From Anodontia alba (lineage: Eukaryota; Mollusca; Bivalvia; Lucinida; Lucinidae), in contig OZ024829.1 of assembly GCA_964016985.1 (NCBI GenBank), positions 71,095,267 through 71,159,266 of the forward strand: a stretch of DNA of 64,000 nt. The letters run 5' to 3'. A program made the position numbers and the translations under genes. This document shows positions 46,985-58,118 of the stretch, piece after piece (positions within the stretch are counted from its first letter, which is position 1; each line of letters begins with the position of its first letter). The notes under the pieces were generated by a model. The model worked only from the letters and a program-made list of their open reading frames with translations, was not told where the DNA came from and ran no database searches.

Positions 46985-47493
46985 TCGACGTAGTCGTTTA
47001 AGCTCATCGTCTTGAGCAGCTGTATGAAATCACGAATATGCCATACAATCGAAAAGAATCTGCACAACGACCTTTTCTGTTATTACCGTAAAAGGGCACA
47101 CCATCTTAGTCATTGTACATTATGCTTTGAAAAGTGTTTTCAAGATCACAGTAAAACTGCGAGGTTAGGACAAACCTAAACAGGAAAATACTAAAAAATA
47201 AAAACAGGATACTTATAATTCTTTTCGAACGATACTGTACTCTTTGTCCTTCCATATGCACATTATTGAGTTGTGTTTATTTTTAGCTGTAGAAAACTGT
47301 AGCTGCTTAGCAATACATAATTAGTTTTCGGGCGGCTTTGAAACAGCCCCCATAGCTCAGTCGGGAGAGGGTTCGACTACCACGAGGAAGGTTGCGGGTT
47401 CAAAACCCAGGATTTTATGCATCTGTCCCGTTCCCTTTTTTCATTGTTATAAGTATGTAAATATACTTTCGTTCCTACGTCATGTATCTGTTT
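46985..47493. other. Unique sequence with a tRNA-like stretch
   Basis: No gene seen. 47345-47412 has a tRNA-like A box (TAGCTCAGTCGGGAGAG) and B box (GGTTGCGGGTTCAAAACCC), probably the head of a SINE; its acceptor and anticodon arms do not pair properly. Poly-T follows at 47437. Confidence 0.5.
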
Positions 47494-49849
47494 TTAGCTC
47501 ACCTGAGCTCTGCTCAGGATGAGCTATTGTGATCACTTTTCGTCCGTCGTCCGTCCGTCAGTCCGTGTGTCCGTCCGTTAACATTTTCAAACGACTTCTC
47601 CTCTGAAACCGCTGAGCCTGTTTTGCTCAAATTTCTTATGGCGTCTCCTTAGGGTGGGGAAAGAAAAAATTGCCACGCCCATATATGGTAAAAACCTTTA
47701 AAAATCTTCTCCTCCAGAACCGAGAATGCCTTGGGGCTGAACCTTTGCAGGAATCATCGGGGGCGGGAGGTCTACCAAAATTGCTAAAAGAATTGTCGTA
47801 CGTTGACGATTGACCTTTTTACGGCAAGGTCAAGTTTCCTTCCCTATGCATTTGTATGGGAAAAACATTTAAAAATCTTCTTCTCCAAAACCGAGCATGC
47901 CTTATGGCTGAATCTTTGCATATATCTTCGGGAACAGGAGAGCTACCAAAATTGCTAAAATAATGGTCGTACATTGACATTTGACCTTTTTACGGTAAGG
48001 TCAATTTTTCTTCCTTATGCATTTGTATGGGAAAAATGTTCAGAATTTCAAACAACTTCTCCTCTGGAGCCTTTGGGCCAATTTTGCTCAAATTTCATAT
48101 GGAGCCTTCTTAGGGTGGGGGAACAAAAAATTGCTAAAATGGTCGCGGTCCATTGACCAGGATGGCCGCCACGCCCATATATGGTAAAAACCTTTAAAAT
48201 TTTCTCCTCCAGAACCGAGAATGCCTTGGGGCTGAACCTTTGCAGGAATCATCGGGGACGGGAGGTCTACCAACATTGCTAAAAGAATTGTCATACGTTG
48301 ATGTTTGACCTTTTTAAGGCAAGGTCAAGTTTGCTTCCCTGTTCATTTGTATGGGAAAAACCTTCAAAAATCTTCTTCTCTAAAACCGAGCATGCCTTTT
48401 GGCTGAATCTTTGCATATATCTTCGGGAACAGGAGGGCTACCAAAATTGCTAAAATAATGGTCGTACATTGACATTTGACCTTTTTACGTTAAGGTCAAT
48501 TTTGCTTCCTTATGCATTTGTATGGGAAAAATGTTCAGAATTTCAAACAACTTCTCCTCTGGAGCCTCTGGGCCAATTTTGCTCAAATTTCATATGGAGC
48601 CTCCTTGGATAGGGGGATCAAAAGATTGCTAAAATGGTCACGGTTTGTTGACCAAGATGGGCGCCATGCCCATATATGGTAAAAACCTTTATAAATCTTC
48701 TTCTCTAGAACCGAGGATGCTTTGGGGCTGAATGTTTGCATAAATCATCGGGGACAGGGGGTCTACCAAAGTTGCTAAAATAATGGTCATACATTGACAT
48801 TTGACCTTTTTACAGCAGGGTCAAGTTTGCTTCCTTATGCAATTGCATGGGAAAAAACATTTAAAAATATTATTCTCCAAAACCGAGGATAGCTTGTGGC
48901 TGAATCTTTGCATATATCATCTGGAACGGGTGGTCTACCAAAGTTGCTAAAATAATTGTCATACATTGACATTTAACCTTTTTATGGCGAGCCCAAGTTG
49001 GCTTCTGTATGCATTTATATGGGCCCCATACATTTGTATGGAAAAAATGTTGATAATTTCAAATGGCTTTTCCTCTGAAGCCTCCGGGCCAGTGTTGCTC
49101 AAATTTCATGCAGAGCCTCTGTGGGCAGGAGAATGAAAGATTGCTAAAATGGGTATGGTCCATTGATCAAAATGGCTGCCATGCCCATATATGGTAAAAA
49201 CTTTTAAAAATCTTCTTCTCCATAACCAAATAAGCCCTGGGTCCTAATCTTTGCACAAATTATGGGGGACAGGAGATCTACCAAAATTGCTCAAATGATG
49301 GTTCTATGTTGACATTTGACCTTTAAGCCTCCAAGGTCAAATTTGCTTCCCTATTTGTGTGGGCCATATACATTTATATTGAAAGTATCGAAGTGACTTG
49401 TAGATCAACAATAGTTAAAATTGTTCTGATTGGAAATCTAAGATGGCCGTCATCTGGTTTATATTTATAATATTTCTCTGCCACTGTGCTGTTTACATGT
49501 ATAAAATCATGATTCTTCAGAAACCACTTAGCCATTTTCTACCAAATTTCACATTGATCCTTCTGTTGAAAAGTGTGATAGTTTATTCAAATGATCATGC
49601 TCCATTGACTGTCAGGCCCATATCGTCCCCTGAGCGCAATACTATGCTAACTCAGTTTTGACAAACCTTACAGGAGAAGGAAAAAACTGTACCATTATAA
49701 TTTTATAAGGAGAATCACAGCAATATTCAAGCAGCTTATAGCTTCTGGATAAATACAGAAAATATATGAAGAATTTTACAAAACATTTTATTGATGAAAG
49801 AAAAATTTGAAGAAATAACAACTTACAATAATATTGCACTGAAATTACT

Positions 49850-49968
49850 GAGCGCAATACTATTGTAACTTGACTTATCATAGTGTTGCGCTAACCCATA
49901 TGACAATATATAAAACATCAGAGTGAGTGCAATACTATTGTATCTCAAGTTACCATAGTATTGCACTC
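49850..49968. repeat. Left subterminal palindromes of the TIR element
   Basis: Two ~44-bp imperfect palindromes (49850-49893 and 49925-49968), each half resembling GAGYGCAATACTATTGTA, the same sequence as the TIR. They are likely transposase binding sites (inference). Confidence 0.7.
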
Positions 49969-51756
49969 AACTACATGCACATTTTACATAATGTATTGAG
50001 TTGAAAACTATGGCAACTTGTTTATAACCGTTAAACATGAAACAGAAAAATGTATAAAGAAATGAACAAAGTCTAAGAAAGGTGTTAATTTACAGAATAG
50101 TTATTAGAATATCCTCAATACGGCATTAGAGAAAATTCTTCAAGCCAGCGGCTGGTTGTCAGTGCTGTCTAATTAAAGCAACACTACAAAGGGGCTTAAA
50201 ATAGATGGGTCAGCATTTTAAAATGATACTCTTTTTGATTCTGGTCCCAGTATTTCAAATGACAACTGGGACTGACAAGTATGGTACTGGGTCTAATAAG
50301 TTTGGAAAAGTTCCTAAAAAAAGAGTACCAGAAAATATTTTTAATGAAAAAAGTATCCAATTTCACTGAACTTAACTCCTACACACACTTTTTTTGTATT
50401 TTAATATGATATAAAAATGCCACTGAAAAAAGTACATTGTATCTAAAATGCCTTATCACACACTTTGTTTGCCTGTATGAATGAATAGCCTAAATGTTTG
50501 CGTAGGAGAAAACAGTAGCAGAGAAATATCAAGTACATGTGATTAAAGTTGCTTCATTTCTAAGAACAAAGACAACTAGAATCTTTGGAAGTGTTCTGTA
50601 ATAGCTAGGTTGTTTAAAAATCCTATAAAAAGACAGCTTCATACGTATAATAGATGCGATCTTTCCAATAGCTGTATTTTTTGCCCAAATAGATTCTGTA
50701 CATTTACAGGGTAAAAATCCAGTAAATTCACCAAGTGACATATATCAGTAAATCTACCAGTTTAAGTTCCGCAACATTCTCCATGTATGCACAAACAGAC
50801 AGTTTGAACACTAAATGCTTCTAGCATTATGCTGAAGGATGGGACATAGGACCTATATATAACTCTGTCTGTCTTTGAATGTAATAACCAAGGTGGAAGA
50901 AAATCCTTTAGTAAGCCATGATCTTCCTGATAGGGAATTTACAAAGTGCTAAGTCTACTTGTATAAGGAGGTTTAGAAGATTAATTATAAAGGGTACTAG
51001 AATTAACTGGAAATGTGTCCAAAGTGCCCCCATCTTTGGTACCTCCATAAAACTGTGCAACGAGATTGCAGTATGAATCAGTTAAATCCTCATACTAAAT
51101 TTCAAGTTCCTACAATAATAGAAAACCTCAAGTCTACCTCTTTCAATAATCTTAACCTTGCAAAAGAAACCTGAAGTCAGTTGTCTTGAATTATGGGTCA
51201 TTGTGACCTGATTCTTGTATATTCAAGTTGTACTCATAGATATAAATCTTCATACCAAGTTTCAGTTGCTACTATTATAGAAACCCCGAGTTCTACCTCT
51301 TACAAAACTCTTAACCTAAGTCTAACATATGTACAGACAGACTGACGGAATAACATGCACAATCTGAATACTATAAGCCCCTGGCATCATGCCTATGGTG
51401 GGGTTATAACAATATAAGTGAAGATATGAAGATACCCATGAAAAGCTAAACTCATGAAGTACAGCCTCCCCCAGGCACCAAAATAAGTAGAGATGAGAAA
51501 GAAACAATACAAATTGCCACAGATGCACAAAGAAGAACTGCAACAGAGACACCCCCGCCCCCCTCTCCCTCAACATCCCCTGGAATTGTCAATAGATAAA
51601 TTACTGGGGGCATAATAAACCAGTTTTATTTGAATGAAATCTCACCTTTAATTCTGATGCAGCTACAAATTACATTGTAACAAATATGTTCCACCCATAA
51701 AGGCATAAAGGGGTCCTTTACCTCATCACAGTGAAACATACATGTATACTCACAAA

Positions 51757-52083
51757 TTTGTTTGATTTGGGCTTAACGTCGCTTTCAACCTTTTTCAGTC
51801 ATATCGCGACGGTGTCTGGATGTAGCAGGGAGCTCAATGCTCACTTTTAGAGTGCTGCCTCACTGAAATATCACGCCCCAGACACTTTGACATGATATTC
51901 CACCCAGTCACATTATACTGACACTGAGCTGACAAGTTCTAGCTCTACTTTCTTAATGCTGAGCGCCAAGCGAAAGAGCAGCTAGTACCATTTTTAAAGT
52001 CTTTGGTATGACCCGGCCGGGGATCGAACCCGCAACCTCCCGGTCACAAAGCGGACGCTCTACCACTGAGCCACTGTGCCGGT
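51757..52083 (-). mobile_element. tRNA-derived SINE with Nin-like tail, 15-bp target duplication
   Basis: On the minus strand the head has GTGGCTCAGTGGTAGAGCGT (A box) and GAGGTTGCGGGTTCGATCCC (B box). The far end contains GAAAGCGACGTTAAGCCC followed by AAATC/AAAC, like the conserved 3' Nin domain of mollusc SINEs (from memory). ATGTATACTCACAAA flanks it at 51742-51756 and 52084-52098. Confidence 0.85.
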
Positions 52084-52098
52084 ATGTATACTCACAAA

Positions 52099-53289
52099 CA
52101 CTGATGAAACAAAGAAAGGGGCTCAATGATGATCTGAAGCCAGAACACAAGAAAACTACAAACAGGACTGAAGAAGCCAGTTGATCTGGATCTGCACTGT
52201 TTGCCATTAAGTATGTGAATTTATATCAACAATCTGGATCAAGTAATCTACATGTAATTGGCTGAAAATTAGAAATGGGCATGGCATCTAAATCTGTTCA
52301 GCAGGGCAAGGGTTAAGAAACTGAAATCCCAAATTTTACAAACTGAATATTCACAGAAATTTATCATTTAAATTCTTTCAAATCATGTAAAATTTCTTTA
52401 TAGAGTTATACATCTTTTTTATTTGAAACAATATTTGGAAATAATGGTATAACATTTTAATTTGGGTAGGTTAAGATCTAAGGAAACTAAGAGTAGATGT
52501 AATTTTTATGTTTTATTTCCTAGAACTGCTCCATATAAAAATGGCTGATTGCTGCATTGGTGAAAGCAAAATCTTAGGCAAATCTGAGCTTTCTTAAAGT
52601 CTGTGCACACATACACAATACCATAATTATGTAGGCACAAGAAACCATTTATATGTCTTGCATTTTGTTGTCTGAGCTGTTTAAGGCCTATGCTTAATGC
52701 ATTTAGAGGTGGTGTATTGATTCTATGTATGTTGTGGTTCATTCACCATGTATGGGTCATAGGTCATACTGAAGTATAAGTTTACATAATGCTCTCTAGA
52801 CTTCTAAATTTCAGAACTGTGAAGAAGCCTTACTGCTGTTCAGATCAACATCAAGATTTTTCAGATGCTTTAAGATTTCTTCGAGATAAAAAGTTATGCA
52901 GGATTTTCTCTTTTACTTGATTAGGATAACTGGGGCTCGCCAGCTTTACAGTGCTTGCTCAGTGAGGAGTATATACTTATGTTCTTACTGACAGATTCAG
53001 TGCTTGGAATAACAATAATAATTTAGTGTTATTTGCTACCAGTTTCCATAAAAAGCATACATCTGTAGTGTGAATACTCATTTAGACAGTTCTGTCCAGT
53101 ACCCACAGCTTGCTTCTATAATCAGACAAAGTCTGACAAAGTGCATTTAGTGCACACCAACAACATAAGTTTCTGTACAGAAAAAAGAAACAAATATCCC
53201 TCAAATTATCTAGAACTATGGCTACTCTCTTTATCCCTTAATGCTTAGTAAATTAGTAAATTACTCCATTATATGATTTAGGCCAGTCC
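52099..53289. other. Non-coding interior of the TIR element
   Basis: AT-rich, with no recognisable gene or repeat. Confidence 0.5.
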
Positions 53290-53480
53290 TTATCAATAGC
53301 CTCTGTGGTGTAGTGGTAAAGCTCCTTTCCTTGTAAACCAGGGATTATGAATTAATTCCCACTGCGCAGACTTCTTTATTCTTTTGGCTGGGACTTTAAA
53401 CAGAGGTCATTCCATGTGACCAAGCTGTTGGTGTGATGTAGAACAAGTATTAGTACTGGGGTTGTCTGACATCATAATGT
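53290..53480 (+). mobile_element. Degenerate tRNA-derived SINE
   Basis: CTCTGTGGTGTAGTGGTAAA resembles a tRNA A-box region, and CAGGGATTATGAATTAATTC is a decayed B-box region. A GGGACTTTAAACAG body follows. No target duplication found. Confidence 0.45.
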
Positions 53481-54144
53481 TCATTATTTTTTATTTTATG
53501 TAAGCAGTGTATGCCATGATTAAATGCCATGCTTGCTAAGTCTTATCATTGTTTGTCAAAGTTTGTTTAGATATAAAACAATAGCTTGTTGGATTAAGGC
53601 ATAGTGGGATAAAATACTTGCCCAGCTAGGATACATGAGAAATAGTCAATGTCAACATTGTACACTGAATCAACAGACATGAATCTTAAAATACAAATCA
53701 AACCTGGATGCAACTTCTTCAGTATTAAAAGGAATAAGTTACATGAAGCAAGTTCTATTCTTTTACGTCCAGTTTTATGGCCCTAACAAGATTATTTCAC
53801 TTATTTTGAGCCAATCCAAGCTATTAAGTCAAGGAAGCTTGAGTATCTGGAGGAAAAAACACCTGGGCACCTGCAAGCTAAAATGTCCTTAAGAATGTAT
53901 CATTTATATGCAAAAATATTCTTTTTAGTGAGAACCCAGCTTATATACAGCATTCACTATTATGTGTGTTGGGGAGGGTGTGGGTGTTAAAACAATATGG
54001 ATGCAATATTTATAGAATTGAAAAATAATTATGTTTGAGTAATAACAATTCATGTACCTGATATTAATGTTCTACAAAGAGTAAGTTTGATGGCTCAGAT
54101 TCATTACATTACAGATTGAACAGACTTTTCAATGTTACTTAATA

Positions 54145-54516
54145 TGACTTCAGAGTTTTTAAAACACAAAAAGTAATTATAATTTAATATTATGATCTGT
54201 AGAAAACTATGTTGCAGTGTATAGTTGTATCAAGTAACCTATTTGAAAAACCAGTCACAAACACTATCATTGATGCTTTACTTCAAGTATTATCCCTTTA
54301 TCAGTTTATCGAATAGAATTATATTCCAAATGACTTCAGAGTTTTTAAAACACAAAAAGTAATTATAATTTAATATTATGATCTGTAGAAAACTATGTTG
54401 CAGTGTATAGTTGTATCAAGTAACCTATTTGAAAAACCAGTCACAAACACTATCATTGATGCTTTACTTCAAGTATTATCCCTTTATCAGTTTATCGAAT
54501 AGAATTATATTCCAAA
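54145..54516. repeat. Identical 186-bp tandem duplication
   Basis: 54145-54330 and 54331-54516 appear identical base for base. It is AT-rich and non-coding. Either a very recent duplication or an assembly artefact. Confidence 0.9.
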
Positions 54517-54906
54517 TAAAAATCTGAAAGGCTGCCTTTCAAAACAAAGAACACAAAAAAGAATGAAAATCAGAGACTCTGTTATATTAAGTCTCTTCAT
54601 AAGCAGCAAGGTAGTTTGCAAGGCTTCATAAGCATCCTCGCACTGGCTTAAGCATTTTTCAATTTTCAAAGCAACCAGAATGGGCTCAATGATCCAAAAG
54701 GAAATAAAAATATAATCTGCACTCTGATGAAGCTCAGGGAGACGTTACAAATGCCAAACAGCACTTAACACCAGCTGCTGTAAAGTAAAATAATAATCTA
54801 AAAGGTTGCCTTTGGAAACAAAGAGCGCACAAAAAAAATAAGAGATGCAGTTTTATTAAGTCTCTTCATATGCATATTCAAAATTCTGGATGTTTTCGTG
54901 CAAGCT

Positions 54907-55190
54907 TATTTGTTTCTTTGTGTTGAGGTTTTAATGGCCCAGTCAACCCAATGGAGTCCTGTCGAGTGCGGTCAGTTTATCTAACCACATATTTACTGGG
55001 CAGGCTTAGTTCTCTGTACCGTTAACCAGTATTGTGCACATTCTTTCCCCAGAAAATGACAGTTGCCCTTCTTGAATCAGCAGAAGGGAGAGAATGGTCG
55101 TAGAAAGTGTTTTATGATCAATCTCTACGAAAGAATGTTCCCTGTGCTGACCTGGTGGGGTCCGAACCCACAACCTTCTGATACCAGTAT
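54907..55190 (-). mobile_element. tRNA-derived SINE, 5' truncated
   Basis: Same family as 13193 and 23128, on the minus strand: CCTCAACACAAAGAAAC tail at 54907-54930, CTGGGCCATTAAAACC, and B box GGTTGTGGGTTCGGACCCC at ~55165. The A-box part is lost. It is more diverged than the other copies. Confidence 0.85.
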
Positions 55191-55834
55191 TAAGAATAAC
55201 AATGCAGTTAGCTTGACCATATTTAACCTGAGTAATTGAACAGAAAGGCTGTTCAGAGCAATCAGTATAGCTCCAAATAGGAATGTGGGATCTTAGCAAG
55301 AGACTGTTTGCCACTCATCCAGCTATTTTGAGACATACAGATTACTAAAGAAATAGACTGGATCAAATTTTAGAGCAAGTATGAATAGGAGTTGCGGTAT
55401 TGAAATATCTAGGGTAAATACAGTGTAAACTGTTACTGTAATGTTGCCAAAACAGTCCGAGTAACATTCATAATATCATTGTGGTGACGAAACAGAGTCA
55501 ACAAAACTATATCTGTAAATCATTATTGCATAATATTAATATTAGTTGGTTTAGAATGTTTTTTTGTAACATTCTGTAATATATATTACATTTTATTATT
55601 AATATTTCTAAAAGAAATAATAGGGATATACCTTGGAGTCCACAACATACATTTTTATGACATTATACAACAGCATTTTACAACAAAATGGTATTATTGT
55701 AAGTGTGTTGTAGTGACAGAACTTTGCTACCTGTGAAAATATCTGTAATACTTACATATAAAACTAGTAACTAAAAATAGTTGTAAAATACTATGCCTTC
55801 AAATGCCACTATTAAATGCCAAAGTTGAAAAGGG

Positions 55835-56030
55835 GCATAACTATCACAAAAATCTGCTTTTTTAAGTGATTGTGAGTCTGCTCCTCACCTCACCAAGTTT
55901 CAAGACCCTAGCTCAAATAGTTATTGAGATATCTTGATGACAAAGTGTGACAAATGGATGGGCAAACTAATAGATGAATGAACAACCAAAAGCAATATGC
56001 CCCACCAAGTTTTTCGAAGGTGGGGGCATT
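55835..56030 (-). mobile_element. Family H element, 5' fragment, minus orientation
   Basis: On the minus strand TTAATGCCCCCACCTTCG pairs with CTTGGTGGGGCATATTG in a hairpin, then short CATTCATC/CATCC repeats and one partial core (TATCTCAATAACTATTTGAG). No 3' end is visible. Confidence 0.65.
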
Positions 56031-56079
56031 AATATAGAAAATTATCCTCGTTTCGAACTCAATTCACTTATAGCAACAT

Positions 56080-56262
56080 GTTGTAACTTAAGTTAGCATA
56101 GTTTTGCGCTAGGTTCATTTACATTATAAGTCTAGGCTTGGTGAGTGCAATACCATTACAACTTTAGTTACCATAGTTTTGCACTCAGTTCATTTACACT
56201 CAGTAAGGTAAGTTAGGTGAGTGCAATACTATGATAACTTGAGTTACAATAGTATTGTGCTC
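56080..56262. repeat. Right subterminal palindromes of the TIR element
   Basis: A partial palindrome ends in TTTTGCGCT at ~56110, and two full ~44-bp palindromes are at 56143-56186 and 56219-56262. They mirror those at the left end. Confidence 0.7.
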
Positions 56263-56584
56263 AGCTATAAAAGTGACAAAAAATTTTATAATCAAATATC
56301 TCAAAAAATATTTAGCCATTTGCTCTATCGTTTTGTGTGTAGATGTATGAATGGTTAATGACAATTTTAAGACAAAAAAACATTTTTTGACAAAAACTGA
56401 GTTACAATAGTATTGCGCTCAGGGGACGATATATTCTTCTTCAAAACTAAGAACTGCTCAAATGATGATATTTTCATCAGTTGCGATGATAGGATTGGAA
56501 AAATGTTGCATAACATCTGCATGTTTGCAGTGGCTATGTCACTCAGGTGAGCGAACCGTGGCCCGTGTGCCTCTTCTTTACAGA

Positions 56585-56960
56585 TATTACTTGGCTTGTT
56601 TTTTTTAACATCTTTTATTAGATTTGCAAGGAAATTTTGCCATTATTAAGTTTTTATAAATACATTTATTAAATGATACAGAATTAAGAAGCTTGACTAA
56701 TATTAAAACTTATAAACATATTTGTTTTTTGGATTTTTTTTTTTAATACTCTTTTGAGTTGGCTCCCTTGAAGAACAAAAATAAAGTCAGTATAAAACAA
56801 GTTAAAGGTTTACAAAAAAATTTCTTGCAGCTTTTTTTTTTTTAATACTCTTCTGAGTTGGCTCCCTTGAAGAACAAAAATAAAGTCAGTATAAAACAAG
56901 TTAAAGGTTTACAAAAAAATTTCTTGCAACATATTTTTTTTTTTTTTTTTTGGTTGTTTA
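56585..56960 (+). mobile_element. Family E 3'-half fragment with 99-bp duplication
   Basis: It matches the minus-strand sequence at 12570-12830 (CTTTTATTAGATTTGCAAGG, GAATTAAGAAGCTTGAC). The segment AATACTCTTYTGAGTTGGC to TTTCTTGCA is present twice, at 56745 and 56844. It breaks off at GGTTGTTTA where the next family E 5' end begins. Confidence 0.75.
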
Positions 56961-58118
56961 TTATATGCCCGTTTGAAAAACAGGATGTATTATGTTATGG
57001 GGTATGGCGTCCGTCCGTCCGTAAATTTTTTCATTTCCTGCTCCTACAGTTTACATCTGATCAAGCTGAAACTTGGTATATAGTTAGACCATGATGGGTG
57101 CAGCGCATATTGTTTCAGGGTTACAGTCCACCAAATGTTTGCAGAGTTATGCCCCTTTGAAAATTTCTGTAAACTTTTCATTTCCGGTTAACTCCTCCTA
57201 CAGTTTACATCCGATCAAGCTGAAACTTCATTTATAGTTAGACCATGATGTGGAGCAGCGCATATTATTTCTAGGTTACAGTCCACCAAATATTAGCAGA
57301 GTTATGCCCCTTTGAAAATTTCTGTGAATTGTTCTTCCAGGCTAACTCCTCCTACAGTTTACATCCAATCAAGCTGAAACTTCATTTTTGGTTAGACCAT
57401 GATGTGGAGCAGCGCATATTATTTCGGGGTTAAGGTCCACCAAATGTTTGCAAAGTTATGCCCCTTTGAAAATTTCTGTAAACTTTTCATTTCCGGTTAA
57501 CTCCTCCAACATTTTACATCCGATCAAGCTGAAACTTCATTTATAGTTTGACCATGATGTGGAGCAGCTCATGTTGTTTTGAGGTTACAGTCCACCAAAT
57601 ATTAGCAGAGTTATGCTCCTTTGAAAATTTCTATAAACTTTTGGTTTCCGGCTAACTCCTCCTACAGTTTACATCCGATCAAGCTGAAACTTGATTTGTA
57701 GTTAGACAATGATGCGGAGCAGCGCCTATTATTTCAAGGTTTCAGTCCACCAAATATTAGCAGAGTTATACCTGTTTGAAAATTTCTATTAATTTTTCGT
57801 TTCTGGCTATATCCTCCTACAGTTTACATCTGATCAAGCTGAAACTTCATAAATAGTTATATGATGATGTGGAGCAGGGCATTTTATTTCGAGGTTACAG
57901 TGCACCAAATATTGGCAGAGCTATGGCCCTTTGAAATTTCTGTAAACTTTTGGTTTCTGGCTAACTCCTCCTACAGTTTACATCCGATCAAGCTGAAACT
58001 TGATTTGTAGTTAGACCATGATGTGGAGCAGTGCATATTGTTTCAAGGTTACAGTCCACCAAATATTAGCAGAGTTAAACCCCTTTGAAAATTTCTATTA
58101 ATTTTTCGTTTCTGGCTA
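56961..58118 (+). mobile_element. Family E element E3, 5' end and core V array
   Basis: TTATATGCCCGTTTGAAAAA hairpin, GGGGTATGGCGTCCGTCCG, then about seven ~155-bp core V units (GTTAGACCATGATG at ~57083, 57238, 57393; variants later). The last unit is cut at 58118, where LINE sequence starts. Confidence 0.85.

Larger units (their letters stand above)
49624..56428. mobile_element. 6.8-kb TIR element without recognisable transposase, ATAT target duplication
   Basis: The left end CGTCCCCTGAGCGCAATACT (to 49659) and the right end 56393-56428 are inverted copies, matching at 34 of 36 positions. ATAT flanks both (49620-49623 and 56429-56432), and removing the element restores the family A tail sequence CCCATATATTCTTC. 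Subterminal palindromes of ~44 bp with GAGTGCAATACTAT occur at both sides. No ORF inside exceeds ~100 aa or shows a DDE-type motif. The interior holds two SINEs, a 186-bp duplication and a family H fragment. The superfamily is not identified. Confidence 0.8.
47494..56576 (+). mobile_element. Family A element with core I, hosting a 6.8-kb TIR element
   Basis: TTAGCTCACCTGAGCTCTGC hairpin, CCGTCGTCCGTCCG, core I to ~49320, then the A tail. The tail is split at 49624-56428 and ends with GGCCCGTGTGCC (a weakened hairpin) and TCTTC at 56576. The flanks (CTGTTT and TTTACAG) cannot be checked against an empty site. Confidence 0.8.

Noticed and set aside
47345..47412. Functional tRNA gene
   Set aside because: A and B boxes are present, but the anticodon and acceptor arms do not pair; more likely a SINE head.
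24868..49200. Zinc-finger or kinase-like proteins suggested by repeated minus-strand ORFs in core I
   Set aside because: They derive from the core I consensus; no domain motif holds in a consistent frame.
52008..52083. Functional tRNA gene on the minus strand
   Set aside because: It is the head of a SINE with a 15-bp target duplication; the anticodon stem is imperfect and the body continues without a terminator.
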